Below, one piece after another: positions 1-11,027 of a stretch of 64,000 nucleotides of DNA. The notes beneath the pieces are model-generated. The model did no database searches, was not told where the DNA came from, and worked only from the letters and a program-made list of their open reading frames with translations. A program made the translations under genes and the position numbers. The stretch is from contig NC_061789.1 in assembly GCF_022458985.1 (NCBI RefSeq), positions 14,230,357 to 14,294,356 on the forward strand, in the 5' to 3' direction. The number at the start of each line of letters is the position of its first letter. Position 1 is the stretch's first letter. Source of the stretch: Mugil cephalus. Taxonomy: Eukaryota > Chordata > Actinopteri > Mugiliformes > Mugilidae.

Positions 1-1089
1 CGTGAGGTTTTCAGCGCACCAGGGCGATTTAAACCGTTGTAAAAGGGCCGACCCGTCTCCATGTGAACTCTCAGCTGGCCAAACACAACCGCTGGAAACT
101 TCACACGCAGGCTGGCAGAAGATCTGAGGGAACACGGGCCAGTGCAGCGTTAGGGGGCTGTGGCGGCGCGTGTGATGCTGGTAAAGAGTGTTTCACCTGT
201 AAACGCTGAACAGGTGTCGCCCTCTGTGACTCTTGAATCACATGACCTGCAGTCAGGGAAATGCAAATGAACGCAGTCGGGGGTTGATCCCGAGCCGCAG
301 CCACTCCGCTCGTAGTTTTAATTTTTCGCCGAAACACAATCGGCCGTTTTTGCTCCTTTTCCGACGAATCTGCGACAATTGGAAATCTCCTCAGCACTTC
401 ACGAGCATGACATCAACGTCTGTGGTGCGGGAAAGAAGAGTTTGCTTATGTCACAGTTTCAAGAAATTCCCGGAATCTCCTCAATTAGAGAAGCCTAAAC
501 CCGAACGCAGCAGTCCATCTAAATATCTAGTCAGGTTCTACACAATCACCTGACCGTAACAGTTTGAGCTGACTGCGGCGGTTTCTGTGAAACCATGAGA
601 AATGTCAGATTTCAGTCAGTGTTTCCACATCTTCTTTGGTTGCAATGGTTTGATGAGAGAATTAGCGTTACAGACTGTTTACCTCGAGACGCTAAGCTAA
701 GTCGAAGAAGTGCAGATTCACCTTAAAAAGTGACACATCGCAAGTGTGAAGTTTGAAGTTCAGTGATGACTCTCTGTCATCGTTGAAGGAGAAAGCTCTG
801 CAGAAGGTTTTGCAGACTGAGCTGCAACAGGTCCCCGTCATCCACAGCGCTGACGGAGACAAACTAGGAGCCCGGTCAGGTGAATCGTGTTTTGATAAAC
901 TGGTATTTTTCGTTGCACAAACGCTCACTTTAATCAGAGCTAATTCACCAGCACATCATTCCACCTGTAGCTGCGGCAGGATGCGTTGTGCGCATCACTG
1001 CAGACCGAGCGTCTGCTGATGAAGTGTATTGAGGCGAGCAGCTGAATCTGAGAGATCAGATCGCTGAGGCCGGAGATAAACAGATGCCC

Positions 1090-1860
1090 CGGAGGGGCCG
1101 CAGCTATATGGTACACTTGATTGTCCTCACGCATGTGAGCGTGTGCACGGAGGCGGGAATTGCGCGCGCGTGCGTCGCGGCGTTCGCTGCGTCTTCACAT
1201 GTGCTCCCTCACGTGAACGCGGCTGGGGTTCCCTGCAGCGTGCTGGGCCATGTGATGGACACATGCAGGAGCCGTGTGCGCCGCTGAGCTGCAAACAGGA
1301 GCTTGTCACGGCGCAAACCTGCCTGCTGCTACCCCCCCCCCCTCCCTCCCTCTCCCCCTCCCCTTTCACTCACTCTCGCTTTCACCCTCCCCTCCTCCTC
1401 TCTCTCCCTTTAACACTCTCCATTTCCCGTCCAGTCTTCCTCTCCCTCCCTCCCCGGGCTCGGCTCCGACACAGCCTGGACTCGGAGCCAAGGCACAGGC
1501 TGTACCCTGCAGAGATCACATGGACATGGGTGTGCTGCTGTCACGTGCACGCAATATTGTTCCAGCTCAGCGAGTCTGGTCTCGTCTAACCAGCCACCGC
1601 CATCCGCGGCAGCCTCGGCGTCTGCCCCGAGCTCTCTTGCCCGCGAGTGGCGCGGCAACGCGAGCGATGCGGTTCCCTGATAAGAACCGTTATCAGAACC
1701 AAATCTTAAGGAGGGTTGGTTTTTTTTGCGGGAGCCCGTGTCGGGGGGCCGGCCGCACGGGATCGAACCCGGTGCGCCGCCGGCTCGGGGGCCAAAGGGG
1801 AAGTCAGATGAGGGCGGGGTCAAAGGGCGTGTTGTGGCGCATTCCACCGTGTTAGTCAAC
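1090..1860. promoter_or_regulatory. GC/CpG-rich patch with two CACGTG E-boxes
   Basis: This stretch is visibly richer in G+C and CpG than the surrounding intron and contains two perfect CACGTG E-boxes, at 1210-1215 and 1542-1547. CpG-rich intronic patches are often alternative promoters or enhancers, and CACGTG is the site bound by CLOCK/BMAL1, MYC and USF proteins. HLF and its relatives are clock-controlled genes, so an internal regulatory role is plausible, but nothing here proves it. Confidence 0.3.
1331..1455. repeat. Homopyrimidine (C/T) tract
   Basis: About 125 bases of almost pure C and T, beginning with a run of nine or more C and continuing as CCCT/CTCC blocks. Such tracts can form triplex (H-DNA) structures, and the complementary strand is purine-rich. 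The long open frames covering it are composition artefacts. Confidence 0.8.
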
Positions 1861-3523
1861 GAAATGTGACGCAGTTGGAAACAACCCGAGGAGCTAAATA
1901 TAGAATCCATAAATCCATTAACATGCAGAGATCACTTTGTGTGAGAGGGATTATAAGAGTCAGAAGAGAACGTCCTCAGAATTTGATCTTTTCCACCGGT
2001 TGCAAACGGAGTAGCGTTGCCCTTCGTCATGTGACCCGTGAACGGGATCAGTATGTCCTGCATGAGTGGCCCGGAGGAATGAGCTCCTCTCGACTCGGAA
2101 GACATGCACACACGCAGAAGCCCTGCAGGATTGATAAACAAATTAATTGTCAGGTTAAGATCCTGCAGACCTATTTTTAACATACGGGCTCTTTAAGAGC
2201 TAAATTAACAGGCTCAAGTATTTGTGTGGGGGCTATATTGAGCAGAGGAAGTTTTTGAGGCTGTTTTTAAGAGCGCTCATCTGCTCTTTGAATCCTGTTA
2301 GAGCAACCTCTGAGAGGTTACACCCAGGTTAAGAGTTTAGCAGCTCTGTCCCCGTACAGAGACCAAACCCTGCTCTTATCTCTGACTGCGGCGTTATTAC
2401 TGATAACACGGGCACATAAAGGTTGGATATGATCATGTAGCGTGACACCGACCTGTAACCAGCATCGCGCATGAACAGATAAAACAGTGGGTATTTCTCG
2501 CAACTCTTTGTAGGTCAGGTAACCTTTCCTGGTCTGTTAATTTTAAACTTCCCCCCGTTTGGGGAACGTTTCTTGAATCCACATTTAATTCCTCTCCTCT
2601 GGAAAAGGCGTCGGTCGAGGGCAGCACAGGTCTGCCGGCCGGCTCGCGCACACGCCGTGTTGTAACTCTAATTAGGAGATCAAAAATGTCTCTTAGAGGT
2701 GATTAGGGCGAGGCAGGCTGTTCGCGGCCCCTAAGGAGCTTGGTCTTCGCTCTGTGAATGGTGGCAGGTTAAGTTGGGCTATTTGTGTCTTAGCTCACAG
2801 ACGGATTACCGGACTGTTTGCTTGTTTTGTGCTGGAAATAATACACGGGCAAAAACGGATTATAGATCGCAAAAAATTGGCGAATTTTTTTTTTCTGACG
2901 CGAGCAAACAATCGAAGAGCTTCAGGAGAAGCGAGCTAAAAAAAACCCAATTGCTTAAGGAATTCTTGCATTTTATAATTTAAAAATTAATTCGATGTAT
3001 CTTAAAAATTTACACGACAATGAAGCTTTTGTTTTCCTGTTTTCGGTTTGTTTAGGTTTCGTGCAGGATTTGTTGCCTGGCAACACAAACTGAGCACAAA
3101 CATAAACTCATATCCATCCACCCCTACTGCATCACCAACGCCTGTTCATCTGCAACGCCTTGTTGTGCATGCTCTGCTCTCGCAGAGGAACTGATTCCGT
3201 GTTCCCCCTCAGTTTTACGAGGTGATAATTGGTTGTTTTATTAGTCCTGCATAGTTTTGCAAACAAACATGTTTCACTTTCAGCACAGACACACACACCC
3301 CCAACGTCCTCTGGTTAATCTGATAAAACGGAGCACTCATTTGAGGCTTTTCATCTCTTCGATGAAGGAACCCATCGCTTCCTCTGGGTCCCACGGTTTT
3401 AAAGACAGAACACAAAAATGTGGCCTCTTAAAGCTCCGCCGCAGGTCAGCGGCATTGAGCGGCCCCCACCACAAGCTGATCAAGATTTGGGTCATGACGT
3501 GCAACTCGCCAGAAGATCAGCTA

Positions 3524-3528
<5 letters not shown>

Positions 3529-3555
<27 letters not shown>
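3529..3555 (+). repeat. Poly(A) run, 27 bases
   Basis: Uninterrupted A run in the hlf intron. No flanking retroelement body was recognised, so it is listed only as a simple repeat. Confidence 0.9.
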
Positions 3556-3559
<4 letters not shown>

Positions 3560-3821
3560 CTGCTGTATCGAGTAAAAAGGAGCAAATGGGCGCTGATGTG
3601 ATGAGTCTCAGAGTGGCTGTTCCGTCTAGGCCGGCTGAGGAAAGGAAGCGGGGGCGGCCCGCAGCTTCGAATCAATCAGATTTGCCTTCGCTGAGGCGAA
3701 CATTACCCCCAGACAGAATGTGATGGTCTTAGATCAGCTGCTACTCTGAAGATAAAAGGGTTTGTGAAATGATCTGTCAGTGTGAGTTTAGGGAGCGTTT
3801 TTTTTTTTTAAGATGGTGCGG

Positions 3822-3837
3822 TAGCACCCCCTGCTGG
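3822..3837 (-). promoter_or_regulatory. CTCF-like motif in hlf intron
   Basis: The minus strand reads CCAGCAGGGGGTGCTA. It matches the CTCF core CCASYAGRKGGCRS except for T in place of C in the GGC triplet. It is the weakest of the six motifs listed and is not evidence of binding on its own. Confidence 0.35.
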
Positions 3838-3972
3838 CCGGACGAGGCACGTATCATTTCAACCTATTGACTGTAAAAATACATACATCATTAGAGGTTG
3901 TCAGGAAAACACGATGGCTGCATGTGTGCCTGCTGATAACTAACAAGTTTAAATATCCCTCGTCCTCCTCAG

Positions 3973-5359
3973 CACTGCCCTCGGCCCGCGACACCCCCAG
4001 CCCCATCGACCCGGAGACCATTCAGGTGCCGGTGACCTACGAGCCCGACCCAGCGGACCTGGCCCTGTCCAGCGTGCCCGGCCAGGAGATATTCGACCCC
4101 AGGAAACGCAAGTTCTCCGCAGAGGAGCTGAAGCCGCAGCCCATGATCAAAAAGGCCCGCAAGGTCTTCATCCCGGAGGATCTGAAGGTGAACTGATGCT
4201 GCTGCTCTTCAGTCTCTTTTAGTCATGTTTGTAGCGATGCAAAAAAAAAAAAAGAGGAAGAAAAAAATGTCCTGCTGCGGCAGAGATTAGTGTGTTTTTA
4301 CTGTAAATGCAAGGGTCTGGGGCAAGTTGCAGCCTGAGGAGGGGATCAATAAAGGCCTTTATTAGGGTTTTTCTCAACTTAAGGTCAAACACATAATTGA
4401 AAGGAGTTCAAGATATTAAAATGTAGTGAAAAACCTTAAGGTTTCACATGTTAAATGTTGCTTAGACAAAGGCAAATTGAAGACTTTTTTGGTTTTTAAT
4501 GCTTGGTACTACGTAACCAAACAGGTGAAAAACATTCAGGCATGAAAACAGCTGAAATAAATAACAAAAAGCGCATCTTTTCATGCTCAGCCTGTTGTTC
4601 TGCTGTGATCCTGGTGTCATGCCCGCGTTGTCATGTACTTTTGTTAGTTTAATGTGCAGGTGTAGATGGTGCTTCAAAGGCTTTTCGCGTCTTTTGAAGA
4701 TCAAATCTCAGAAGAGAGAATATTTGAAATACCTGACAAAACGCTAAATATCAAGGGGACGGAAAACCTGCCACTGCAGACGGCAGCTTCCAAATAAAAC
4801 AGACTAAAATCTGTCGCTATAGGAACAGGAGCAGAGGATTTTTGGCTTCAGGGTTTTTGTGGAGGAGCTTCTGATATTTTTCCATTTGTCAGGCTGGAGC
4901 TGGCTCACCAGCACTAGTAAAATGTTATACCTTTCGAGGCTATAGCTCTTGCTGCTGTGGCGCAGCATTGATTCCAGCCTCTTTATTAGTATTGGTAATT
5001 AGTCGTGTGTTATATAGCTTTTTTTTCTACATGTTAAATTCACAAGGACACATTGAACCTCTCATTTACGCTACTTACTGAGCCTCTCAGTCTGCTGTTG
5101 CTCCTCTTCTAACCCGTCGTCTCTTCTCTTCTCTTCCCTGCAGGATGATAAGTACTGGGCCCGGCGCAGAAAGAACAACGTGGCGGCCAAGCGGTCACGG
5201 GACGCCCGGCGGCTCAAGGAGAACCAGATCGCCATCCGAGCCGGCTTCCTGGAGAAGGAGAACGCCGCCCTCCGCATGGAGGTAGCAGACTTGAGGAAGG
5301 AGCTGGGCCGCTGCAAGAACATTCTGGCCAAATACGAGGCCCGACACGGGCCGCTGTGA
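3973..5359 (+). CDS. hlf: HLF, PAR bZIP transcription factor (last two coding exons)
   Basis: Carboxy-terminal half of hepatic leukemia factor, a nuclear factor of the DBP/TEF/HLF family that binds D-box sites as a dimer and works in circadian output and haematopoietic stem cells. Exon 3973-4187 encodes the proline/acidic-rich PAR region ([22 protein letters not shown], then [14 protein letters not shown]). Exon 5144-5359 encodes the basic region ([20 protein letters not shown]) and leucine zipper, ending YEARHGPL and TGA. The exons are separated by a 956-bp intron with GT at 4188 and AG at 5142-5143. The first exon begins with the last two bases of a split codon and the exons join in phase 0. 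I choose HLF over TEF and DBP because the PAR segment and the end are nearly identical to human HLF as I know it. The amino-terminal exons lie left of the window. The hlfa/hlfb paralogue cannot be assigned. Confidence 0.95.
4188..5143 (+). other. hlf: hlf intron between the PAR and bZIP exons
   Basis: 956-bp intron with donor GTGAAC at 4188 and a polypyrimidine tract followed by CAG at 5141-5143. AT-rich, with no exon or repeat of known type recognised inside it. Confidence 0.9.
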
Positions 5360-6331
5360 GCCCCCGAGACCCTCCCCCACCACCCCCACCACCCTTAAAA
5401 ACCCACCTCCACGGCCCCCCCTTCCTCCCTTCAGGCCCCCGACCTGACTCCCGCTCTGCTCCGCAAACCTCACCGCCCTCGAGTTTGAAGGACAATGTGT
5501 CTCTTTTGGTGGCACTGACCCCCCCCCCAACCCCCATCCCAACCACCCACCCCACCCTCTTCCTCCCCCTCCCCCACCGACACACACGCACTTGTATGAT
5601 TCTGCTATTATAACTGTCATTTTGACTTTTATCATAAGCTTTAGTTCCCTCTCTTACTTTCTGAACACATTGTTTGACTAAATATATATACATAGATGGA
5701 TATATATATATTTACACATGCATACTTCCCACGTTAATGTACTGTGAGAAGTTATGAGCCAACCCACCAGCCGACCCCACCCCCCTTCCTCCCCACTACC
5801 TTCCACTTTTGAGAAAGGTTGCCATGCTGTTTGTCGCTCACTTTCATACCGATTTTATACATGAGAGCAGGACTGAAAACTGTTGTTCCTCCTCCTCTGT
5901 GACGTGTCCACGAGTCTTGTGTTTTTTAAGCTCTTGTATAAGTCTCAGCTTTCTTCTATTAGCGACACAGCTCCCCCCCCATAGCTTGCTTCTCTTTTAG
6001 CATCCGCAGTATTCAAACTTTTTTCCTGTGCGATCATGGCGAAGATTCCTTTCTTTCCTTTTGTTTTTTGTTTTTTCTTCTTCTTCATCCCTTGGACTCT
6101 GAGCAATAATTCCACGATATTTACGCAGAAACAAGCATCGGCCCTCGTGCATCTCTCTCTCCGCCTCTGTCCGCCCTTCACCTCGGCTCCATAAACTAAG
6201 CTAACCTTCGTTAACCTCTGCACTAAAGCGTGTCTCACAATCTGATCTGGTGCAATGTTTCCACCCGCTCTAAATTTCCTCCGCCTCATATTTATCTACC
6301 TTTTTATTTCTCAGATGGAAGATTGTTGTTT

Positions 6332-6366
6332 TATATATAAATATATATATATATATATAAATATAT
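6332..6366. repeat. AT/TA microsatellite in hlf 3' UTR
   Basis: Alternating A/T run with short interruptions. A shorter similar tract lies at about 5683-5711. Confidence 0.8.
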
Positions 6367-7825
6367 TCTGTTGATATAATTGTTAGTATTAATACTGCTC
6401 TTCTTGTTGTTTAGCTTCCTCCTTGTTTTCCGCATGATTTCTTTCACAGAACGAAAATCGATTTGCAGATCCTCTCTCTCTCTCTCTCTGTTTTTTTTCT
6501 TTCGTTTCGGAAAGTCGTCGACGACTCTTTCCGCCTCTGTTGAACCTAGCATGATTAACGAGTGCTTTCATTTTTAGAAATGAACACAGACGTCTGTAGT
6601 GTCTTTTCTGTAGCTCTATGTTTGCCTTCTTATTCAAGATGGCTGTATGAATGTAAAAGATGTTGAGGTGTTGAGAAAAAACTAAACAAAAAAAAAGTTG
6701 GATGGTGTTGTCCAATACTGTGGTTAGCCCGATCAATTTGTTTACTGCAGACCAAACGATTCACAACAGAGATGATATATTGGTTACAAGAGATATGTTT
6801 ATATGAACCTATTCTATAAGTTGTTCTTTTTGTACAGTATTTTTCCTATACTTTACTGAAATGTGTATTTTAAAGGCACAACAGATCCAGAAAATTATTA
6901 AAGAACGTACCTATATAAAACAAATATAGTGGTATTTTGATATTCTAGGTAGGATGTGGTAGTTTTACAGAGATTTGTGCACATTCAGCAGCACCCAAAA
7001 CCTCCTGGGCATTATTGTAATATGATCATTACTATAACACTCCTGCTTATGTTGCTGCCACCTGTAGGCCCCCCAATATCATTTTGATCCCATTTACTAA
7101 AAAAGAAGCAGATGCTGAACGATACAGTTCAGAAGAAAGAATGTACGCAAAATGAAACCGAAACCCACATCCAGCGAGAAAACGCACGTCCATTTCAGTC
7201 GCCGCGACCTCCCCCCCAAAGTCGTCCATTAGCGAGTTCTTTCTGTCATATGTGATTGTTAAAAAATATTTGCAGCTCTTCTGATTTGATGGGATGAAGT
7301 TACTATGAAGGGAGGGAAACCTATGGCTGGTCACGATTGTTGCTCTGTGTGAGTGAGTGAGTGAGTGCGTGTGATGGGTTCCTTCAGCCATTGCAGTTGT
7401 AGCGTGTCCCTGAACCTGAGTGATGGACACTGGGAAGCTTTCCTTTTCTTTTTCTTCACTGAGGGCTTACAGTGGATTCCCCGCCCCCGCATGTTAGTTG
7501 TGAAGAAGTGCGAGCTTTCCAGACGGTCGGTCTGAGACCAGGAAAGGATTGATGTCTGTTTCTCAAGGCTGATACCGACTTTCCTGAGCGTTTTGTACGG
7601 AGGTCCAGAAATGCTAAAATTAAAGCTGAATCATGTACGGGGCGGTGTTCAGTGTTTGGTCTGTGGATGTGTTACATGTGATGTTACAATTTCCTGCTTG
7701 TTGGCTTAGCTTAATGCAAAAAAAAAGATGGGAAACGACTTTTGCCCTGGGGGTAACAATACCCATCCACCGTTAATTGGTTCAGACCGAGAAATCCATT
7801 TCCATTTCCCTTTTTCCAGTATTTC

Positions 7826-7850
7826 TGCTAAGCTAAGCTAAGCTAAGCTA
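7826..7850 (+). repeat. AGCTA/CTAAG pentamer repeat
   Basis: About five tandem copies of a 5-bp unit (GCTAA) inside the hlf 3' UTR. Confidence 0.85.
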
Positions 7851-8732
7851 ACAGGCATTTGACTGTAACTTCATATTTAATACACACATCTTGAAACATC
7901 ATTTAAAATGATAATTGTCCAAATATAAAATGGGTTTTCTCAATAGAAGTTTCATTTTTTGCAGATTTTTTTTACGCGGATGATGTGCTTGTTGTAGCTC
8001 AACCATTTTTAAAAAAAAAAAAAATTAGCTAAATTCAAATGAAAACTTTTTTCCATTTCTCCATTTAGAAAACCAGCCTATTGAAACTGCTAAATTGGCT
8101 TCACAATTATTTCTCAGATAAAAATAGTGAGTCATTTTTTTAATTTTTATTTTTATTTTTTTACTGGCATGTCTGGGCTTCCGTATTTTTGACGATTGGA
8201 ATGTTTTTTCTAAACTCGAATCAACAGGATATCCACCCAGCAAAACCAAACTCATACATTCCAGTCTCAGTCCCAGACTTGATCCAACATCACTGATCTG
8301 ATCCAAAGCTGTGTGTGTGTGATGATAAATGCTTCTTTTTTCTTTTCTTTTTTTCTTTTAAGAGGGTTCAGAGGTTGTGTTTTCCTCCGGCATCTTATCT
8401 GTATAGACGCACTTGAGTGTGAACAGGGTTTGCAGTGAAGACTGGAACGATGCGTCCCAAATCTCTGGAGCATCTTTTTATTAGACCACATAAATCTATA
8501 TATTTACTGTATGTGTATAGGAAAAAGCCAATAATTAATCCATGCGTATCCCAAAATTACCTCACCGTCGAGTGATTTCACTACCTCACCCGGAAATGTT
8601 AACCATAATTTTGAGTCTATTCCAGTGCCTTGAATACACTGACTGTTCCCCAGTCTCTCAGCAATGTAAAGTTTTCATCAGCGCACCGCTTGGATAGGTT
8701 CAGATCTGCACTGAAGGGCTTAGTGCATCAAA

Positions 8733-8760
8733 ATCTATATATATATATATATATATATTA
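8733..8760. repeat. TA microsatellite in hlf 3' UTR
   Basis: About 12 TA units close to the distal poly(A) signal. Confidence 0.85.
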
Positions 8761-8981
8761 TATACACTGACAGCTCTATTCTTTTTTTTTTTTTTTCTTC
8801 TTTTGGACATTGCAACAGACTTGTAACCATTGTATTCATGGCAACACCAACAGACCGTTTCAGAGTGTGTACTAGTACAGCATAAAGGAGTGTTTGCTCT
8901 TGTTTGTCACGGAGTGGATGCATCACATTTATTCGTGCTGTCCAGCCCTCAGCCTCTGTCTCTCTGTAATTTGTAGTGTCA

Positions 8982-8987
8982 AATAAA
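8982..8987 (+). other. hlf: hlf distal poly(A) signal AATAAA
   Basis: Canonical AATAAA in AAATAAAAAA, followed within 35 bases by T/GT-rich sequence (TGTGTCTTGTTTTTC), as expected downstream of a cleavage site. It marks the likely end of the longest hlf transcript near 9010. Confidence 0.6.
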
Positions 8988-9266
8988 AAAAAATCCCAAT
9001 TCTTACCTGCTGTGTCTTGTTTTTCATTTTCTAATGAGAGTGGGGCCTCTTTAGTTTAAAAATTGAGACATATGAAACTTTACTAGATACAAAATAAGAA
9101 TCTGTAAAAATAACTTGATTAAATTGAAATTATAACTATATATGAAAACATTTGAGAACTTACTTATCGATTCACTGGTTTTCTTATTAACATGTGTAAG
9201 TTGTGGCCTTGTGCTAAACTGGGGTAATTTTGGTCATATATTTTTGATACATTAACTCGGGCATAA

Positions 9267-9533
9267 GGTTACGCCGTTGCTCCTAATAGTTGGTCTGCAA
9301 TTTTTATCATTGTTCCTTCTGCAGGTGCGCCTAAAGATCTAAAACAGACGGCCCATAGGCTGATTCTCCTCAATTGGAAACTCCCTAGTCCCCTTTTGCA
9401 TTGTCAATGGATTCATAAGATGCTCTATAACAATAAGTGGAGAGAGGTTTATACTAAAAAGCTGTGCGAGTTGATTACATGTCACTTGGAACCATTTTTA
9501 AAATATATATATATATATCCAGATACAGATTGA
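9267..9533 (+). mobile_element. LINE (L1-like) ORF2 carboxy-terminal remnant
   Basis: An 88-codon frame that is open after a TAA at 9264 and ends in TGA at 9531-9533. It contains no useful start codon, so start-based ORF calls miss it. Its middle reads LKQTAHRLILLNWKLPSP, then HCQWIHKMLYNNKWREVYTKK. This spacing of I-L-x-N-W-K, proline, W and a basic segment is typical of the extreme C-terminus of L1-type reverse-transcriptase proteins. The reverse transcriptase and endonuclease domains are absent, as in a 5'-truncated insertion. It sits in the narrow gap between the convergent hlf and mmd 3' ends. Clade assignment is uncertain. Confidence 0.6.
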
Positions 9534-9563
9534 GATACAGACAAACATGGGGCATCATCACTT

Positions 9564-9569
9564 TTTATT
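9564..9569 (-). other. mmd: mmd poly(A) signal AATAAA
   Basis: TTTATT on the plus strand, which is AATAAA in the mmd sense. It is the first canonical signal I found that gives a 3' UTR of the usual MMD size. Confidence 0.5.
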
Positions 9570-9963
9570 GTAACATTAGAAAGGTGATATATCTTTTTTT
9601 TTCTTTTTCTTTTTTAAATATCGTGGAGGAGCATTCATGTTTATGCAGCACCATTAACAGCCAACGGAACAGACAAGAAGCAAGATTTCCCCTCCACCCG
9701 CAAAGGCCAGGATCATGTAATCACACAATATACAAACATTACAAAACAGAGTGGTTAAGGAATCATTTCAAGAAGAGCCACAGTTAAAAAAGGTGCAATC
9801 ATTCACCTCCGTACGTCGAGAAGAGGAAAGCAACCGAAAAAAGAAAATTTACAAAATCCAACGGACAAAAAATCAGACCAACACTGTCCACCCTGATGGT
9901 GCAAAGCCAACACTGAGACGTCAGTGGAAATGTAACACTGTACCACAGTACAAAGGTCGTGCA

Positions 9964-10003
9964 TACACACACGTACACACACGCACACACACACACACAC
10001 ACG
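9964..10003. repeat. CA microsatellite in mmd 3' UTR
   Basis: Roughly 19 CA units with a few G/T interruptions. It reads as GT repeats in the mmd transcript. Confidence 0.9.
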
Positions 10004-10146
10004 CTCTACTACACACTACTCACAACACGAATACAGAGGAGATTTCCATCTCGTCACACTGTCTGATTTTCTCATGTCATTTGACTCATAAACAAAAATA
10101 CCACCTCACCTGCCACCTGTGAAATGTTTAGCATCTCTCTCTCACA

Positions 10147-10163
10147 CCAGCAGGGGGCGCTGA
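10147..10163 (+). promoter_or_regulatory. CTCF-type motif in mmd 3' UTR
   Basis: CCAGCAGGGGGCGCTGA is a full match to the CTCF core CCASYAGRKGGCRS. It lies near the tail-to-tail hlf/mmd boundary. Binding is inferred from motif quality alone. Confidence 0.5.
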
Positions 10164-11027
10164 GTGTTTACAGGAGATGGAAACAAAGCATGCACTGGCC
10201 GGAAAGAGAGCGAGTCTGGATCAGACGGGTCGATGAAGTAGGATTAAAGAAAGAAAGGTTTCCTGAGGAGCATTTTTTTTTATGTTATTTCCAAATTCAA
10301 AATGCACCAGCAGAGCACAACGACTGACTTTAAACACCTTGTATCTGTATAACTACTGAACATGAAAGTATTTGGTTGTGAACATTGGCCTCGAACGAGT
10401 GGTTACATTAATACCATTTGTTCTTTGATAACTTATTTACTGATTTGAATCATATTTTTGCCATTTAAGCTACTTCACTTTGGCAAAGCTCTTGCGCAGC
10501 TGCTTGTATTTGGACGATACTTCATAGCTTTGGCTTTGGGTTTCCTGAAATTCAGCTATTGTAGCAGCAAAAGAAAAATCAAAAAAATAATCAAACGGTA
10601 AGAGCTACTGATGAGATTCTTTTTAGCACCTCATTCGTGTTCGGATCACCACTTGGGACCAATCGATCTTCAGTTTTCGACGCTCACGCGAGCCCGAGTG
10701 TGGAATGTTTTTCGCTTCAATTGGTACAAAAAGGCTTGCTATCAAATTTCTCATGTATTCACGAATGTGCCGAGGTTTCATACTAAGTGTAAAAGGTCAA
10801 AATTCTCTCCCTCGCTGACAAAGTTACAAAAGAGCTTTCGAAAGTAGCTTTTGTTCATCGGGGGAGACACTGGAAAAAAACTCTGTTCCCCTCCGCGTTA
10901 GAAAACAGTAAACAATTCATGGTCGTCGTTTTTTTACGTAAACTTTACGGCGTTCGTTGCAGCTTCGGTGGGCAGTCGAGGGTGTGCGGTGGGCCTCCGC
11001 TCGAGAGCGCCGAGGGGGGCGGGGGGG

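Larger units (their letters stand above)
1..3972 (+). other. hlf: hlf intron (5' part lies outside the window)
   Basis: Non-coding DNA upstream of the first hlf coding exon visible here. It ends in an AG acceptor at 3971-3972 preceded by a pyrimidine-rich stretch. I found no match to the amino-terminal HLF exons, so these lie to the left of the window. The intron holds a GC-rich patch (about 1090-1860), a pyrimidine tract (1331-1455), an A27 run (3529-3555) and a CTCF-like motif (3822-3837). Open frames inside it, such as those around 1143-1855, are low-complexity and carry no recognisable domain. Confidence 0.75.
5360..9012 (+). other. hlf: hlf 3' untranslated region
   Basis: Long 3' UTR of about 3.6 kb running from the stop codon to a cluster ending with AATAAA at 8982-8987. 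The first 220 bases are unusually C-rich (CCCCCACC-type blocks, candidate poly(C)-binding protein sites). The rest is AT-rich with TA repeats and an AGCTA repeat. Earlier possible poly(A) signals (ATTAAA near 6896 and 7619) suggest shorter isoforms. Human HLF also has a multi-kilobase 3' UTR. No coding frame inside it is convincing. Confidence 0.75.
9540..11027 (-). other. mmd: mmd 3' untranslated region
   Basis: About 1.5 kb from the mmd stop codon to a minus-strand AATAAA at 9569-9564. It contains a CA/GT microsatellite (9964-10003) and a strong CTCF-type motif (10147-10163). It has no convincing coding frame. The mmd and hlf transcript ends face each other about 0.5 kb apart. Confidence 0.7.

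Noticed and set aside
1743-1790. tRNA-like sequence on the minus strand (GGGTTCGATCCC resembles Pol III box B)
   Set aside because: No box A at the right distance and no cloverleaf could be drawn; the T-stem does not extend to five pairs.
1143-1855. Overlapping plus-strand frames of 148 and 193 codons
   Set aside because: They run through a C/T low-complexity tract giving P, S and L repeats; there is no domain and no splice support.
5195-5693. Long minus-strand frames over the hlf bZIP exon and 3' UTR
   Set aside because: Antisense shadows of the bZIP exon and of a C-rich UTR; glycine-rich translation from G runs.
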